From CAUZIZ01 sp965222655 (lineage in GTDB: Bacteria; Acidobacteriota; UBA6911; RPQK01; JAJDTT01), in the NCBI GenBank assembly GCA_965222655.1, contig CBDCUP010000003.1, positions 124,001-188,000 on the forward strand: a stretch of 64,000 nt of DNA, written 5' to 3'. Position numbers and translations under genes: made by a program. The notes under the pieces are model-generated. The model was not told where the DNA came from. It saw nothing but the letters and a program-made list of their open reading frames with translations, and did not search any database. This document shows, piece after piece, positions 44,734 through 53,560 of this stretch (its first letter is position 1; every line of letters starts with the position of its first letter).

Positions 44734-46080
44734 ATGACTGACCCAAGCTCGCAACCAACCGACCCCAACGCGGGAACGGCTCGACTCCCTGTCATCGTAG
44801 TTGTTGCCATCATCAGCTTTTTCTACACCGCTATTCTGGATTACCTGGTGCCCTTGTATTTCGGGGCGCTGAGCGAAGCCGCTGCGGCCACCGGAGACAG
44901 CTACCCGGCGGATATCTGGTCGAAGCTGGTCATGTACCGCGTGACTCCCTGGATCATTGGGCCAACCCTGGCGGGACTATTGGCACGACGCTACGGTGAA
45001 AGAGTGGTGTGGTGCGGTGCCCTGTTGGGAAAGGTCGTTGATCCATTCATATTGGTGCTTTACCCGGACCCGGTCGCCATTCGCCTGCTGGCGCTTTGGC
45101 AGGGCTGCACCGGCTCACTCATGTGGATTTCGGGAATCTCCCTGGTTCAGATGGTGTCGCCCGGCCGGAAGGGTCTTTCCAACGGGTTGATGATGACCTC
45201 TCTCGGGGTCGGCAGTTTGCTCGGACCGGTCTTTGGCCGGGCACTACTGAATCGGCAGGAACTCGGTGATCTGGCGGCTGGGGCACACTGGACTGAAGTT
45301 TGGAGTCGGCTGTTCGCTTTCCAGCCGATGACCGGTAGGCCTGTCGTCGTCGACTTCGAGCTGGTGTTCTCGTTGCTGGCTGCCAGCACCCTCACCGGCG
45401 CCATCCTGGTCGGTGTCTGGGGACAGAGAAAGGGTCGCTACCGGGGACAGTCTGCCTTCAGTTGGGATCAGACACTGAAGGATTTGACTCGGCTGGTGAG
45501 AAACAGTAAGTTTTGGGGATTGGTCATTGCACTCTGCTTGCTGGGTGGACCGCTGTTTCAAGCATCGAACCAGTTCCTCCCCTACCGCGCCCAGGACATT
45601 GGACTTATTACCGGATCACAGGATCAAGGCTGGATCTGGCTCCAGTTGCTGAAGACCCTGATGTGGATCCCGGGCGGCGTGGCCGTTGGGGTGTTGGCAG
45701 GTCGCAGGGCACCAGGGATCGCGGCTGTGTTGATACTCGTCAGCTACGCCTTCTCCACCCTGGCTATTGGCCTCTCTGGCTTTCCCTGGCAGCTATTTCT
45801 CTTCGTGGCCACGTTTGAGTTCGTGCGCCAGTTCATGCGCTGGTCCCATGCAGGCTATCTTTCCGAGCACCTTCCCGGCGATTTGCGATCGACCGCCATC
45901 GGCGTGGCCATCACCTTTTCCGGACTAGGCAGCGCCATCTACGGTTGGACAGCCGACGCCCTTTGGGATCCGGTAACTCAGTCTTCACTGCCCTTCTACA
46001 CAGCAGCAACAATAGGCATCATCGGCAGCATTGGATTGTTTATCTTTGACCGGCTTCGCCCCATTCGTGACGAGGTGTAG
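44734..46080 (+). CDS. Major facilitator superfamily transporter
   Basis: 448 residues from the ATG at 44734, 8 bp after the isomerase stop; an upstream extension is a shadow of the isomerase gene. Twelve hydrophobic segments are visible, beginning VIVVVAIISFFYTAILDYLV. The cytoplasmic loop between TM2 and TM3 has LLARRYGERVVWCG, a GxxxDR-like loop motif. A large central loop lies around 240-270. An inner-membrane transporter, presumably for the sugar acid or oligosaccharide metabolised by the genes upstream. Last gene of the run; a dispersed repeat follows. Confidence 0.83.
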   Translation: MTDPSSQPTDPNAGTARLPVIVVVAIISFFYTAILDYLVPLYFGALSEAAAATGDSYPADIWSKLVMYRVTPWIIGPTLAGLLARRYGERVVWCGALLGKVVDPFILVLYPDPVAIRLLALWQGCTGSLMWISGISLVQMVSPGRKGLSNGLMMTSLGVGSLLGPVFGRALLNRQELGDLAAGAHWTEVWSRLFAFQPMTGRPVVVDFELVFSLLAASTLTGAILVGVWGQRKGRYRGQSAFSWDQTLKDLTRLVRNSKFWGLVIALCLLGGPLFQASNQFLPYRAQDIGLITGSQDQGWIWLQLLKTLMWIPGGVAVGVLAGRRAPGIAAVLILVSYAFSTLAIGLSGFPWQLFLFVATFEFVRQFMRWSHAGYLSEHLPGDLRSTAIGVAITFSGLGSAIYGWTADALWDPVTQSSLPFYTAATIGIIGSIGLFIFDRLRPIRDEV

Positions 46081-46118
46081 ATTGGGTCCAGGGTAGTAAG
46101 GTGGATTCTCCAGGCTTC

Positions 46119-46260
46119 AGGTCACTGGGGCCACCAGCCACTGTGGATCATTCAGGAGAAAATGCTCGGAGGCGACGGGGGGAGATTGTGCTGTTGTCCG
46201 CACTCTCCTCGGAACTTGGTCCCATATTGCTGACACCTCAAGCCCTGCGCGGCTCTGTTC
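46119..46260 (-). repeat. Dispersed intergenic repeat, copy 3
   Basis: On the minus strand it starts ACAGAGCCGCGCAGGGCTTG and includes CCAAGTTCCGAGGAG, then CAACAGCACAATCTCCC, and ends with GAATGATCCACAGTGGCTGG. This is the most diverged full copy. It fills the space between the convergent MFS gene and the DUF4838-like gene. The remaining bases to 46420 hold only short repeats such as GTCGCAGGTCACAGGTCGCA (minus strand). Confidence 0.8.
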
Positions 46261-46420
46261 GGACCATCGTCTCATGTTGCTGGTAGCTGGCCTTTCGCGT
46301 GCTACGTTCAGTTCTAGGCTTGATGTTGGCGGCAGTTTGGTCCCGATCGCGACACTGTTCGGGGAGGAGAGACGTGCGACTTGCGACCTGTGACCTGCGA
46401 CCCTTCGTCCAAGTTTCAGG

Positions 46421-48829
46421 TCAGCGAAAATCTTTGGCAGCCCCACGGATCGGGAATCCCCGCTCCGCTTCCTGCTCCATGATGAAGGCCCGGGACTTGG
46501 CATGTCGGTACAGGACATTGTTGATGCTCAGCAACATTCCGAGGTCGGATTCGTCCCGCACCACGCGGGCAAAGTGGGTTACTGCGCTGCGAGCTAGCTT
46601 CACCGACTGGTCCGCCAGCTCCTTAACCTGGATTCGCTTCTTCAGAACCGTTGACGGATCTCGCTGCCGGCGAGCCTGCTGGCCTTCACCGAAGGCGACT
46701 CCCAGTTCTCGGACCGTCTGCAGCAGCCGAAGGTAGTCGATGGCCATCTCCGACCGAGCCACGAAGTATTCAAGGTACTCCTTCCCCTGATCGGTCGAGC
46801 GGTCGGAGGCCCTTCGTAGGTGATCGAGGGCTCGTTGATAGATTGCGATCGCCTTAGCGAGCTCCGGGTAGTCTGCCTTCTCCACGTGGTAGTGCTCTTC
46901 CAGCAGACCCGGCATCGGGTTGCCGTAGATGATCCATTTTCCATGACGGCGCTGAGCCAGGAAGCGGGTCGCTTCGTCGATGGCATCAAAGGCGTTGATC
47001 ACTTCCTCGACCGCCTCCCCTCCACAGATCGGGCTCAGGTGTTCTCTGTAGAAGGTCTCTGGGTCTGTAAGGTCCCAAGCAGCTCGTGCCAGATAGGCCG
47101 AGGTGGGAATCAGATCGCCCAGAGTCCAGTAGCGGACCATGTAGCCGTCCAGGCCGTATTGCTGCATGGCTTGAAGCGATTGATAGACGGAAGAGCTGGG
47201 CAGCTGAGGCAATACAGACATGCTGTCGCCCTGCAGCGTCAACCAGAAGTAGGCATTCAACGAGGCATCCTGGAAAGGAGCCAGGGTGTCGAGTGCCCTC
47301 GCAGACTCGACCGTGGTGTAGACGCCCGGTGCCACCAGAGCCTCGAAGCCTGATGGCAGAATGGTCGAAAGCAGCGGAAACAGCTCCCGCGTGACACCAG
47401 AGATCATCACGGTGGCTTCTGGATGCTTGGTCTTGGACATTACCTTTCGTTCCGTGAAGAGGTGATCCAGGAAGTAGAGGAACTCGATGTCCCCGCCCAG
47501 CTCGCGGGCGGCGCGGCCGGATCGGGCACGAGCCGAGTCCAGCATCTGCTCGAGCGACGCCTTTGACTCCAGGTCATACTTCTTGTCGAGGCGTTGCCAG
47601 CAACTTTCCAACCCTGAAACTGGAGCTCGAAATTCCGGGGTATGGATGATGTAGTAGTCCGCTTCCGGGTAGGTATTCACGTGCGCCTGAATGATCACTT
47701 CCGCCAGGTCGGCGAAGACCGGGTTGAAGACGTTTTGAAAGGCCGTGTTGCGAGGATCTGCCCCCATGGTCTTGACGCCCACATAGCCGAACTCAGGGGT
47801 CTCCTCTGGGGACAGTTTCCGCTTATACTCGAGAGGGGTCCACTCCTGCAGCCTTTGCTTGAACTCCTGGGGAGGATCGGTGGCAGAAAAGAGTATGCCG
47901 GTCTTCATCCCGTAATCACGCGCCAGCTTCAGGATACCGTGCGCGTATCGCTGACCCGCCACCACTTTCTGCTCGTAGGTGACGGCTCCTTCGAACTCAG
48001 GATGCACGAACTGGGTCGCGTCTTGAAATAGCTCCCGCCCGATCGTGTCTTCACCGATCGGGTATTGCCAGCCAAACCAAAGCGCTGCACCCTCCTTCTT
48101 GTGCCCTCGGAACTCGTAGTCAACAAACGGCTGATAGGAATAGAGCGAGAGCCACAGCTGGTTGTATTTCAGCTTCACCAGCTGTCTGATGATGCGCTCA
48201 TACTCCGGGAGACTCCAAGCCTCTGGACCCATGACAAAGTCGTTTATGCCCCGAAATGCCCTCACCCGGAAGATGGGCTCCTTGAGCTCGTCGATATCCG
48301 GCAGTTGGAACTCGCCTGGTCCCTCGGGCAGCAGGTCACCCCAGAGCAGATAGCGCACCCCGAGTTTCTCGACCAGCTCGTAGACGGACCAGAGGGTTGC
48401 CAGGGGGCTTCCCCCTCCAACTACCACAGCCGCTCGACCTTTGAGTTGAACCCGGCGCAAGAGCAGGCCCTGATCGCTCAATTGGGGCCACTCAGGGACC
48501 CACTTCTCCAGCACGGCGTTCGTCCCGGGCGAGCCGATCAAGAAGACACTCCCATTGCCTGGCGGCATTTGACTTCGAAGCTCGACGTCGGCCCCGTAGA
48601 GCCTCTTCAAATAGCTTCTCAGCTCGGAAGCCGCGAGTTTCTCCAGCCGGTGAGCATCCTCAGCGATGATGATCGAGATTTTATTCGGCTGCGAGGGCGA
48701 TTGAATGCTTCCGAACCCGCTGCTGGCTGGCAGCGTCGGTATGGCGAGCAGAAGAAGGGTCAGACCGATTCTCCTGACGGGCAGGCTCAGGCGGCCAAGA
48801 ACCTTTGGGCGATTGCAGCCGAACATCAT
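46421..48829 (-). CDS. GH67-N/DUF4838-like exported glycosidase-fold protein
   Basis: 802 residues from the ATG at 48829 (ATGATG; the second is possible). Signal region PVRRIGLTLLLLAIPTLPAS. N-terminal alpha-glucuronidase-like domain: AHRLEKLAASELRSYLKRLY and SVFLIGSPGTNAVLEKW. The barrel region has FRVRAFRGINDFVMGPEAWS, RIIRQLVKLKYNQLWLSLYS and NTYPEADYYIIHTPEF. The C-terminal helices end with THFARVVRDESDLGMLLSIN. The protein aligns with that at 33077-35431 over its whole length, so it is a third paralogue with the 16409 relic. Divergent from the cytochrome gene. Confidence 0.75.
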   Translation of the reverse strand: MMFGCNRPKVLGRLSLPVRRIGLTLLLLAIPTLPASSGFGSIQSPSQPNKISIIIAEDAHRLEKLAASELRSYLKRLYGADVELRSQMPPGNGSVFLIGSPGTNAVLEKWVPEWPQLSDQGLLLRRVQLKGRAAVVVGGGSPLATLWSVYELVEKLGVRYLLWGDLLPEGPGEFQLPDIDELKEPIFRVRAFRGINDFVMGPEAWSLPEYERIIRQLVKLKYNQLWLSLYSYQPFVDYEFRGHKKEGAALWFGWQYPIGEDTIGRELFQDATQFVHPEFEGAVTYEQKVVAGQRYAHGILKLARDYGMKTGILFSATDPPQEFKQRLQEWTPLEYKRKLSPEETPEFGYVGVKTMGADPRNTAFQNVFNPVFADLAEVIIQAHVNTYPEADYYIIHTPEFRAPVSGLESCWQRLDKKYDLESKASLEQMLDSARARSGRAARELGGDIEFLYFLDHLFTERKVMSKTKHPEATVMISGVTRELFPLLSTILPSGFEALVAPGVYTTVESARALDTLAPFQDASLNAYFWLTLQGDSMSVLPQLPSSSVYQSLQAMQQYGLDGYMVRYWTLGDLIPTSAYLARAAWDLTDPETFYREHLSPICGGEAVEEVINAFDAIDEATRFLAQRRHGKWIIYGNPMPGLLEEHYHVEKADYPELAKAIAIYQRALDHLRRASDRSTDQGKEYLEYFVARSEMAIDYLRLLQTVRELGVAFGEGQQARRQRDPSTVLKKRIQVKELADQSVKLARSAVTHFARVVRDESDLGMLLSINNVLYRHAKSRAFIMEQEAERGFPIRGAAKDFR

Positions 48830-48968
48830 GGTAAACTCTCGCTCATTCAGCCTGGTAATTTGTCCGTTGCATGCCGCAGCGGGCGGCGACAACGTAATGT
48901 CATTCTATCAGAGGATGGCGTAAAGGGAGCGTTCCTGAAGGGTTTTCTCCGATTCACAGAGAGGTAGC

Positions 48969-49580
48969 ATGAGGGGCGGAAGTGTTTTTCTCACGGTGAT
49001 TTTCTCTTTGATGATTGAGTCTGCCAACCCGCAGAGTACGGGGGGCGTCTTGAACCCTCTCCACGAAGATGCGGCCGCCGCGCGGGCCGGGAAAAGCATC
49101 TATGAGAAGCGCTGCCAGGCATGTCACGGCGGCGACGCCCGCGGGGGGCGAGGGCCGGCTTTGGCAACCGGGAGCTTTGGGGTACGTGCCGACGACCGGT
49201 ATCTGTTCGACACCATCAAGAACGGAACCCCGGGCACGGCAATGCCGCCTTTCGAGACCCGCAGTGATACGAACATCTGGCAGGTGGTGACCTATTTTCG
49301 GTCGTTGGCAGACACCGTCAGGGAAGAAGTCGTCAGCGGTGACGTGATCGCTGGAGAAGAGGTCTTCAGAGGGAAAGGAGGTTGTCTCAGCTGCCACCAG
49401 GTCCACGGCGAAGGCGGACGGATCGGGCCCGATCTTTCCAGGATCGGAAAGTGGGTTGGCCAAGCGATCCGCGAAGTCATCGTGGACCCCAACGGAGTGC
49501 AAGGGCGAAAGCCCAACCTGGGCGAAAGGACTGGACAATCAGGGTCACCCCATTCTGATGCCCGATTGGGAGGCGAGTGA
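48969..49580 (+). CDS. Exported diheme cytochrome c with damaged C terminus
   Basis: 203 residues from the ATG at 48969, GAGAGG upstream. Signal peptide GGSVFLTVIFSLMIESAN. First heme domain: CQACH at 49-53 with a Met92 ligand in TAMPPF. Second heme motif: CLSCH at 139-143 in GGCLSCHQVHGEGGRIGPDL. Up to about residue 178 the sequence is normal; the last 25 residues (RKPNLGERTGQSGSPHSDAR) are out of frame relative to a PQQ-dehydrogenase tail that follows in the +1 frame. Such cytochromes often serve PQQ dehydrogenases as electron acceptors. The second heme domain is likely truncated by the deletion, so full function is doubtful. Confidence 0.75.
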   Translation: MRGGSVFLTVIFSLMIESANPQSTGGVLNPLHEDAAAARAGKSIYEKRCQACHGGDARGGRGPALATGSFGVRADDRYLFDTIKNGTPGTAMPPFETRSDTNIWQVVTYFRSLADTVREEVVSGDVIAGEEVFRGKGGCLSCHQVHGEGGRIGPDLSRIGKWVGQAIREVIVDPNGVQGRKPNLGERTGQSGSPHSDARLGGE

Positions 49581-50073
49581 AGAGGGCGTGCTGCACTATC
49601 CCGCGGGGGCAGGCGCCACAAACTGGCAAGCTCCGTCTTACGATCCGGATACGGGATGGCTTTACATCACCTTCCGAGAAGCCAGCGACCGCTATTTCAA
49701 GGAGCCCCAGGAGTACGAAAGGGGACAGGCTTACTGGGGAGGCAAGGCCGTTGCCGGAGAAGAGCCTGAGTGGGGAGGCATCAAGGCCCTCAACCCGGAG
49801 TCGGGCACAATCGAATGGGAATACAAGTACCACCTGGGCACCTGGTCGGCGGGCGTTCTGGCCACGGCGGGCGGGGTCGTATTCTCCGGCAGCCGCGAGG
49901 GGAACCTCATGACCTTCGAATCACGCACCGGAAAACTCCTCGGGAGCTTCCAGACCGGTGGGCAGATAGATTCTTCCCCGATCAGCTATGCCGTGGATGG
50001 GCGACAGTACGTGGCCTTGGCTGCGGGGGCCGTCATCTATAGCTTTGCCCTGCCGGATGACCTCGTAGACTGA
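49497..50073 (+). pseudogene. C-terminal remnant of a PQQ-dependent alcohol-type dehydrogenase
   Basis: From about 49508 the frame reads GESPTWAKGLDNQGHPILMP, then ATNWQAPSYDPDTGWLYITF and FSGSREGNLMTFESRTGKLL, ending DGRQYVALAAGAVIYSFALP. These are the last two to three blades of a quinoprotein alcohol dehydrogenase. Everything N-terminal, several hundred residues, is missing, and the frame differs from the cytochrome. A 9 bp direct repeat (GGGCGAAAG at 49503-49511 and 49520-49528) flanks the join and could mark the deletion. Not functional alone. Confidence 0.75.
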
Positions 50074-50093
50074 AAACTCGTCGAATCTCCGAT

Positions 50094-51293
50094 TCAAAAG
50101 GTCTGAGAGAGCCCCAAGCTGAAGCTTCTACCCGATCGCTTGTCACGGATGTCGAGCCGGTCTTTCCCGACCTGGATGTCATCGACCCCCTGAAATCCCT
50201 CGGGAGTTCGGGTCCAAAAGAGCAGAAAGTTCGCCTCGATCTTCGATTTCGCGGGCAGCCAACGATACAGTAACTGGTTGAAGAGCTTGTTTTGGGTGAT
50301 GGTCTTGCGGCGAGCCCCGTCGAAGGCCTGGGTGCCAAACTCCAAGCCACGGGCGATGATTCCCTGGGGAGGGTAGTCCTCCCAGATCTGCATCCACGGA
50401 TATTCGGCGCGTCGGAAGACGTATCCAAGCAGGAGCCGCTTCTTGGGGTGAAGCACAGTCACAAAAGCGAATTCTCGATTCGGATCCCAGAGATGGCCCG
50501 TCCAGTCTTGGGAGTTAGGCGACTTCGGGGTGAGCCGCAGATTCACGGGTCTGCCGTCGACTCCGGGCGCCATTGGCCACGTGAATTTCGCGTACGGAGC
50601 CAGCCGGTTGGGGAAGTGAGTCTGCCTTTCCCGAGATCTTGTTATGGCCCGATTGTTGGACAAGTCGATGACGGTGACACCCGGCTCCAGAAAGGGAGAC
50701 CCCACAGTGCCATGCTCGACCCAACAGACAGGTCGGTCGAAAGCCAACCGGCTTTCCAGGGTACTGTGGGCGTAGATGACGTTCTCGCCGTCCACCAGCT
50801 TGAGGGTCCGGGTCAAGACCTCCTGAACATGCGGCAAGAAGACCGTCTGCACGACGATCGCCGTGTTCCCCTCCTTTTTCGCACTCCGGGTGACCCAGGG
50901 GACAGAATGCGCTTCTCCGTGAGAGAAGGGCAACCCCGCCGCCCGCTCTTCTTTGGAAGCAGGCCCGAACCCATCGAGGCAGGTAAAATGGCCGGTAATC
51001 CCGTTCACGCGCTCCGGGCGGCCCGCTTCTCGGTCTGCGCGCAACCCATCCCACAAGGGATTGAGTTGTTGCGGGTCGTCTTGCAGGACCAATCGCACCA
51101 GGGCACCACCCATTTCGAGCACGGTCAACTCCAGCACGCCGTTGCCAAGCACGAGCGCGGGGCGCCCGCGGTAGTCCCCTTGTCTTATCTGCTCGACCAT
51201 CGATGCCGGCCACAAGCTGCCGGCCCCCAGAGAAGTCCACAGGGCGAAAAGCACGATGGTAATGGTGTTGGGTGAGCCTGATCGTAAGTTCAT
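50094..51293 (-). CDS. Exported mutarotase-like protein of unknown function
   Basis: 399 residues from an ATG at 51293; the frame is open upstream but lacks any ribosome site. Signal peptide TITIVLFALWTSLGAGSLWP. The rest is beta-rich with strings such as LVLGNGVLELTVLEMGGALV, DGFGPASKEE, GEAHSVPWV and PSIS-like turns; the WTGHLWDPNREFAFVTVL region resembles the galactose-mutarotase-like sandwich found in some aldose epimerases and lyases. No known catalytic pair could be assigned with certainty. Its gene converges on the PQQ relic and is divergent from the sulfatase gene. Confidence 0.55.
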   Translation of the reverse strand: MNLRSGSPNTITIVLFALWTSLGAGSLWPASMVEQIRQGDYRGRPALVLGNGVLELTVLEMGGALVRLVLQDDPQQLNPLWDGLRADREAGRPERVNGITGHFTCLDGFGPASKEERAAGLPFSHGEAHSVPWVTRSAKKEGNTAIVVQTVFLPHVQEVLTRTLKLVDGENVIYAHSTLESRLAFDRPVCWVEHGTVGSPFLEPGVTVIDLSNNRAITRSRERQTHFPNRLAPYAKFTWPMAPGVDGRPVNLRLTPKSPNSQDWTGHLWDPNREFAFVTVLHPKKRLLLGYVFRRAEYPWMQIWEDYPPQGIIARGLEFGTQAFDGARRKTITQNKLFNQLLYRWLPAKSKIEANFLLFWTRTPEGFQGVDDIQVGKDRLDIRDKRSGRSFSLGLSQTF

Positions 51294-51331
51294 GAGCAGG
51301 TTTGATAAACCTTCCTGGGAGTCTATCAGAT

Positions 51332-51356
51332 CAGTCCCGCCACCAGCCGCACTGGG
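51332..51356 (-). repeat. Fragment of the dispersed intergenic repeat (distal end)
   Basis: CAGTCCCGCCACCAGCCGCA at 51332-51351 matches CAGTCCCACCCCCAGCCGCG of the full copy at 61695 with four mismatches. Only the distal end is present, as in the fragment at 4618. It adjoins the inverted-repeat element at 51365. Confidence 0.5.
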
Positions 51357-51364
51357 TACCCGCC

Positions 51365-51549
51365 AATCAAGCCAGTGGCCTGGAACCTGTTTAGCGCCTC
51401 GCCTTTGCCCGTGCCCTGACTTCATCTTTTTGCTTCCATCAAGGCTCTTGACCAATCGACGTTCCAGGCCAAAAGAACGTGAGATGATTGACCGGAAGGG
51501 CACGGGCAAGGGCAGAGGCAAGGGGTTAAACAGGTACGTGGCTTGATCG
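51365..51549. repeat. 185 bp imperfect inverted-repeat element
   Basis: Left arm 51365-51412 (ATCAAGCCA, then ACCTGTTTAGCGCCTCGCC and TTTGCCCGTGCCCT) pairs with right arm 51495-51549 read in reverse (ATCAAGCCACGTACCTGTTT, then CCCCTTGCCTCTGCCC and TTGCCCGTGCCCT). Arms differ by a few substitutions and small gaps. No ORF inside. It lies in the 304 bp between the divergent mutarotase-like and sulfatase genes and may be a MITE-like insertion; it must also leave room for both promoters. Confidence 0.65.
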
Positions 51550-51597
51550 CGCTTTGACCTCATCGTTAAGATAGGCCCCAGGAAAGGAGATTCTGAC

Positions 51598-53448
51598 GTG
51601 GCTTCTGGTACGGTCAAGCGCTCGGCTTGGGGTGCGACCCTGCTCTTTGCGGTTTTTGCCTTTCTCAGTTTCGTCTCTGGGGCCAGTTCCTCCGAGCGAC
51701 CGAACATCATTCTGATTTTGACCGACGATCAAGGGTACGGGGATGTGGGCGTGCACGGGAACACCATTCTCCGGACGCCGAACATGGATCGTCTGGCTAG
51801 AGAAGGGGTTCGGATCAAGGAATTCTACGTGACGCCGCTTTGTTCGACGACTCGGGCAAGTCTACTCACGGGTCGGTATAACCAGCGAACCGGGGTGCTC
51901 TGGCCGTTTCGGGGTGCCGAAGTGTTGAGACACCGGGAAGTGACCATCGCCGAGGCTTTGAAAGAGGCCGGATACCGGACCGCGATCGTCGGGAAGTGGC
52001 ACCTTGGGAGGTACGGAAAATACAGTCCCTCGACCCACGGTTTTGACGAGTTCCTTGGATTCCGGGATGGCATGATCGACGATTACTTCGACACCGCCCT
52101 GGAGCACAATGGCCAACCTGCTAGGATCGGCAACTACATCACGGATGCCTTGACGGAAGCTGCACTTCGTTTCGTCGAGGCCAATCAAACCCACCCCTTC
52201 TTTCTTTACTTGTCCTACAATGCTCCCCACATTCCCAACCAGGTTCCCGAAAAATATGAGCGGGAATACGTCGAGCGAGGGTTGCCTCCCCACCTGGCCA
52301 AAGTGTACGGCATGATTACCTGCATGGACGATGGCATCGGCCGGATCCTGAAGGCTCTGAAGAAGCTGGGCCTGGATGAAAAGACTGTTGTTCTCTTCCT
52401 GTCCGATAACGGTCCCCAAATGGAAACCAGCCGGCAGATGCAGCAGTTCCGATCTCCAGAGTGGGAGGCCATGGACTCCATGTGGAAGGGAGCCGCCCGG
52501 TACAACGCCAACTTACGGGGAGAAAAGTCCACCGTGTATGAGGGGGGAATCCGTTCGCCATTCTTCGCACGCTGGCCGGGTCATCTTCCGGCGGGGAAAA
52601 CCGTGGAGGTGGCGGCGGCTCATATCGACGTGCTCCCGACCATTCTGGATCTCTGTGACGTTCCTATTCCCGAAGGTCCGCCATTGGACGGCAAGAACCT
52701 GGCTCCTCTTCTGAGAGCGGGGCGCGGGGATGCGCTTCACGAGACCTTGTTTTTCTGGAGTGACGCACCGGTGACGCAGGGATCCAGTCCCCGAATGAGC
52801 ATTCCCCGCCGAAACTACGCGGTGCGCAGGGGGCAGTGGAAGCTGGTAGCCGGTAAGGAATTATACGATTTGAGTCGAGATCCTTCCGAGCAGAAGGATT
52901 TGGCTGACCGCCAACCCGAGATGGTGAAAGAGTTACAAGCGGCCTTTGATGGATGGGTGCAGGAGGTAGTCAGTGAGGAGGATCTGGTGAGGCTCCCCGT
53001 CCCCATCAGTGGAGAGGACACCCCCTCGATCATGTCGAATATGTTTTTAGGGGGGACCGTGGTCGACATCGCCTGGGCTTCCCTGCGCGGAGAGGGACTC
53101 CGGTATGGATACGGGAAGTTGATCCGGGACAAGATCACCGGTTGGCAGGACCCGAACGATTTCATCCGCTGGGACCTCGATGTGGAGCGGGAAGGGCGCT
53201 ACCAGGTGATCCTCCAGTATGGCTGTGGGGCTTCCGACGGCTCTCGGATTCAGATCGCGGCAGGAGGTAACCGTATCGAAGTAGCGGTCGAGCCAACACC
53301 GGCTGCGGACGTGTGGCGGACTCAGAGTGTCGGGTTTCTCGACCTGAGGCAGGGGCGATCCACTCTGGAGATCAGAGTCCTTTCCAAATCGGGAAAGCAG
53401 GGGATGGATCTTCACGAGGTTCGGCTAAAGTGGGTGGGAGAGACCTAA
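51598..53448 (+). CDS. Exported sulfatase with variant active-site motif and C-terminal beta-sandwich
   Basis: 616 residues from a GTG behind AAAGGAG. Signal region WGATLLFAVFAFLSFVSG. Sulfatase domain at about 33-450: RPNIILILTDDQGYGDVGVH (metal Asp43, Asp44), the modification site TPLCSTTRASLLTGRYNQ with Cys82 and Arg86, VGKWHLGRYGKYSP and VVLFLSDNGPQME. The core C-x-P-x-R motif normally has Pro third; here it is Thr (CSTTR). A C-terminal region (490-616: WDLDVEREGRYQVILQYGCG, RSTLEIRVLSKSGK) looks like a carbohydrate-binding beta-sandwich. It should hydrolyse sulfate esters on glycans if matured to formylglycine; no maturase is in the window. Confidence 0.87.
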   Translation: MASGTVKRSAWGATLLFAVFAFLSFVSGASSSERPNIILILTDDQGYGDVGVHGNTILRTPNMDRLAREGVRIKEFYVTPLCSTTRASLLTGRYNQRTGVLWPFRGAEVLRHREVTIAEALKEAGYRTAIVGKWHLGRYGKYSPSTHGFDEFLGFRDGMIDDYFDTALEHNGQPARIGNYITDALTEAALRFVEANQTHPFFLYLSYNAPHIPNQVPEKYEREYVERGLPPHLAKVYGMITCMDDGIGRILKALKKLGLDEKTVVLFLSDNGPQMETSRQMQQFRSPEWEAMDSMWKGAARYNANLRGEKSTVYEGGIRSPFFARWPGHLPAGKTVEVAAAHIDVLPTILDLCDVPIPEGPPLDGKNLAPLLRAGRGDALHETLFFWSDAPVTQGSSPRMSIPRRNYAVRRGQWKLVAGKELYDLSRDPSEQKDLADRQPEMVKELQAAFDGWVQEVVSEEDLVRLPVPISGEDTPSIMSNMFLGGTVVDIAWASLRGEGLRYGYGKLIRDKITGWQDPNDFIRWDLDVEREGRYQVILQYGCGASDGSRIQIAAGGNRIEVAVEPTPAADVWRTQSVGFLDLRQGRSTLEIRVLSKSGKQGMDLHEVRLKWVGET

Positions 53449-53560
53449 CAATGCATCTCGAAGTCGAGAAGATCTTGCCTCGATCCCCCGTGGTTTGGGT
53501 ACCCGATCCTCGCCAAGCCAGTTTGCGAACTCTTTCGACCTCAGGCCAGGGAAGGTAAGC

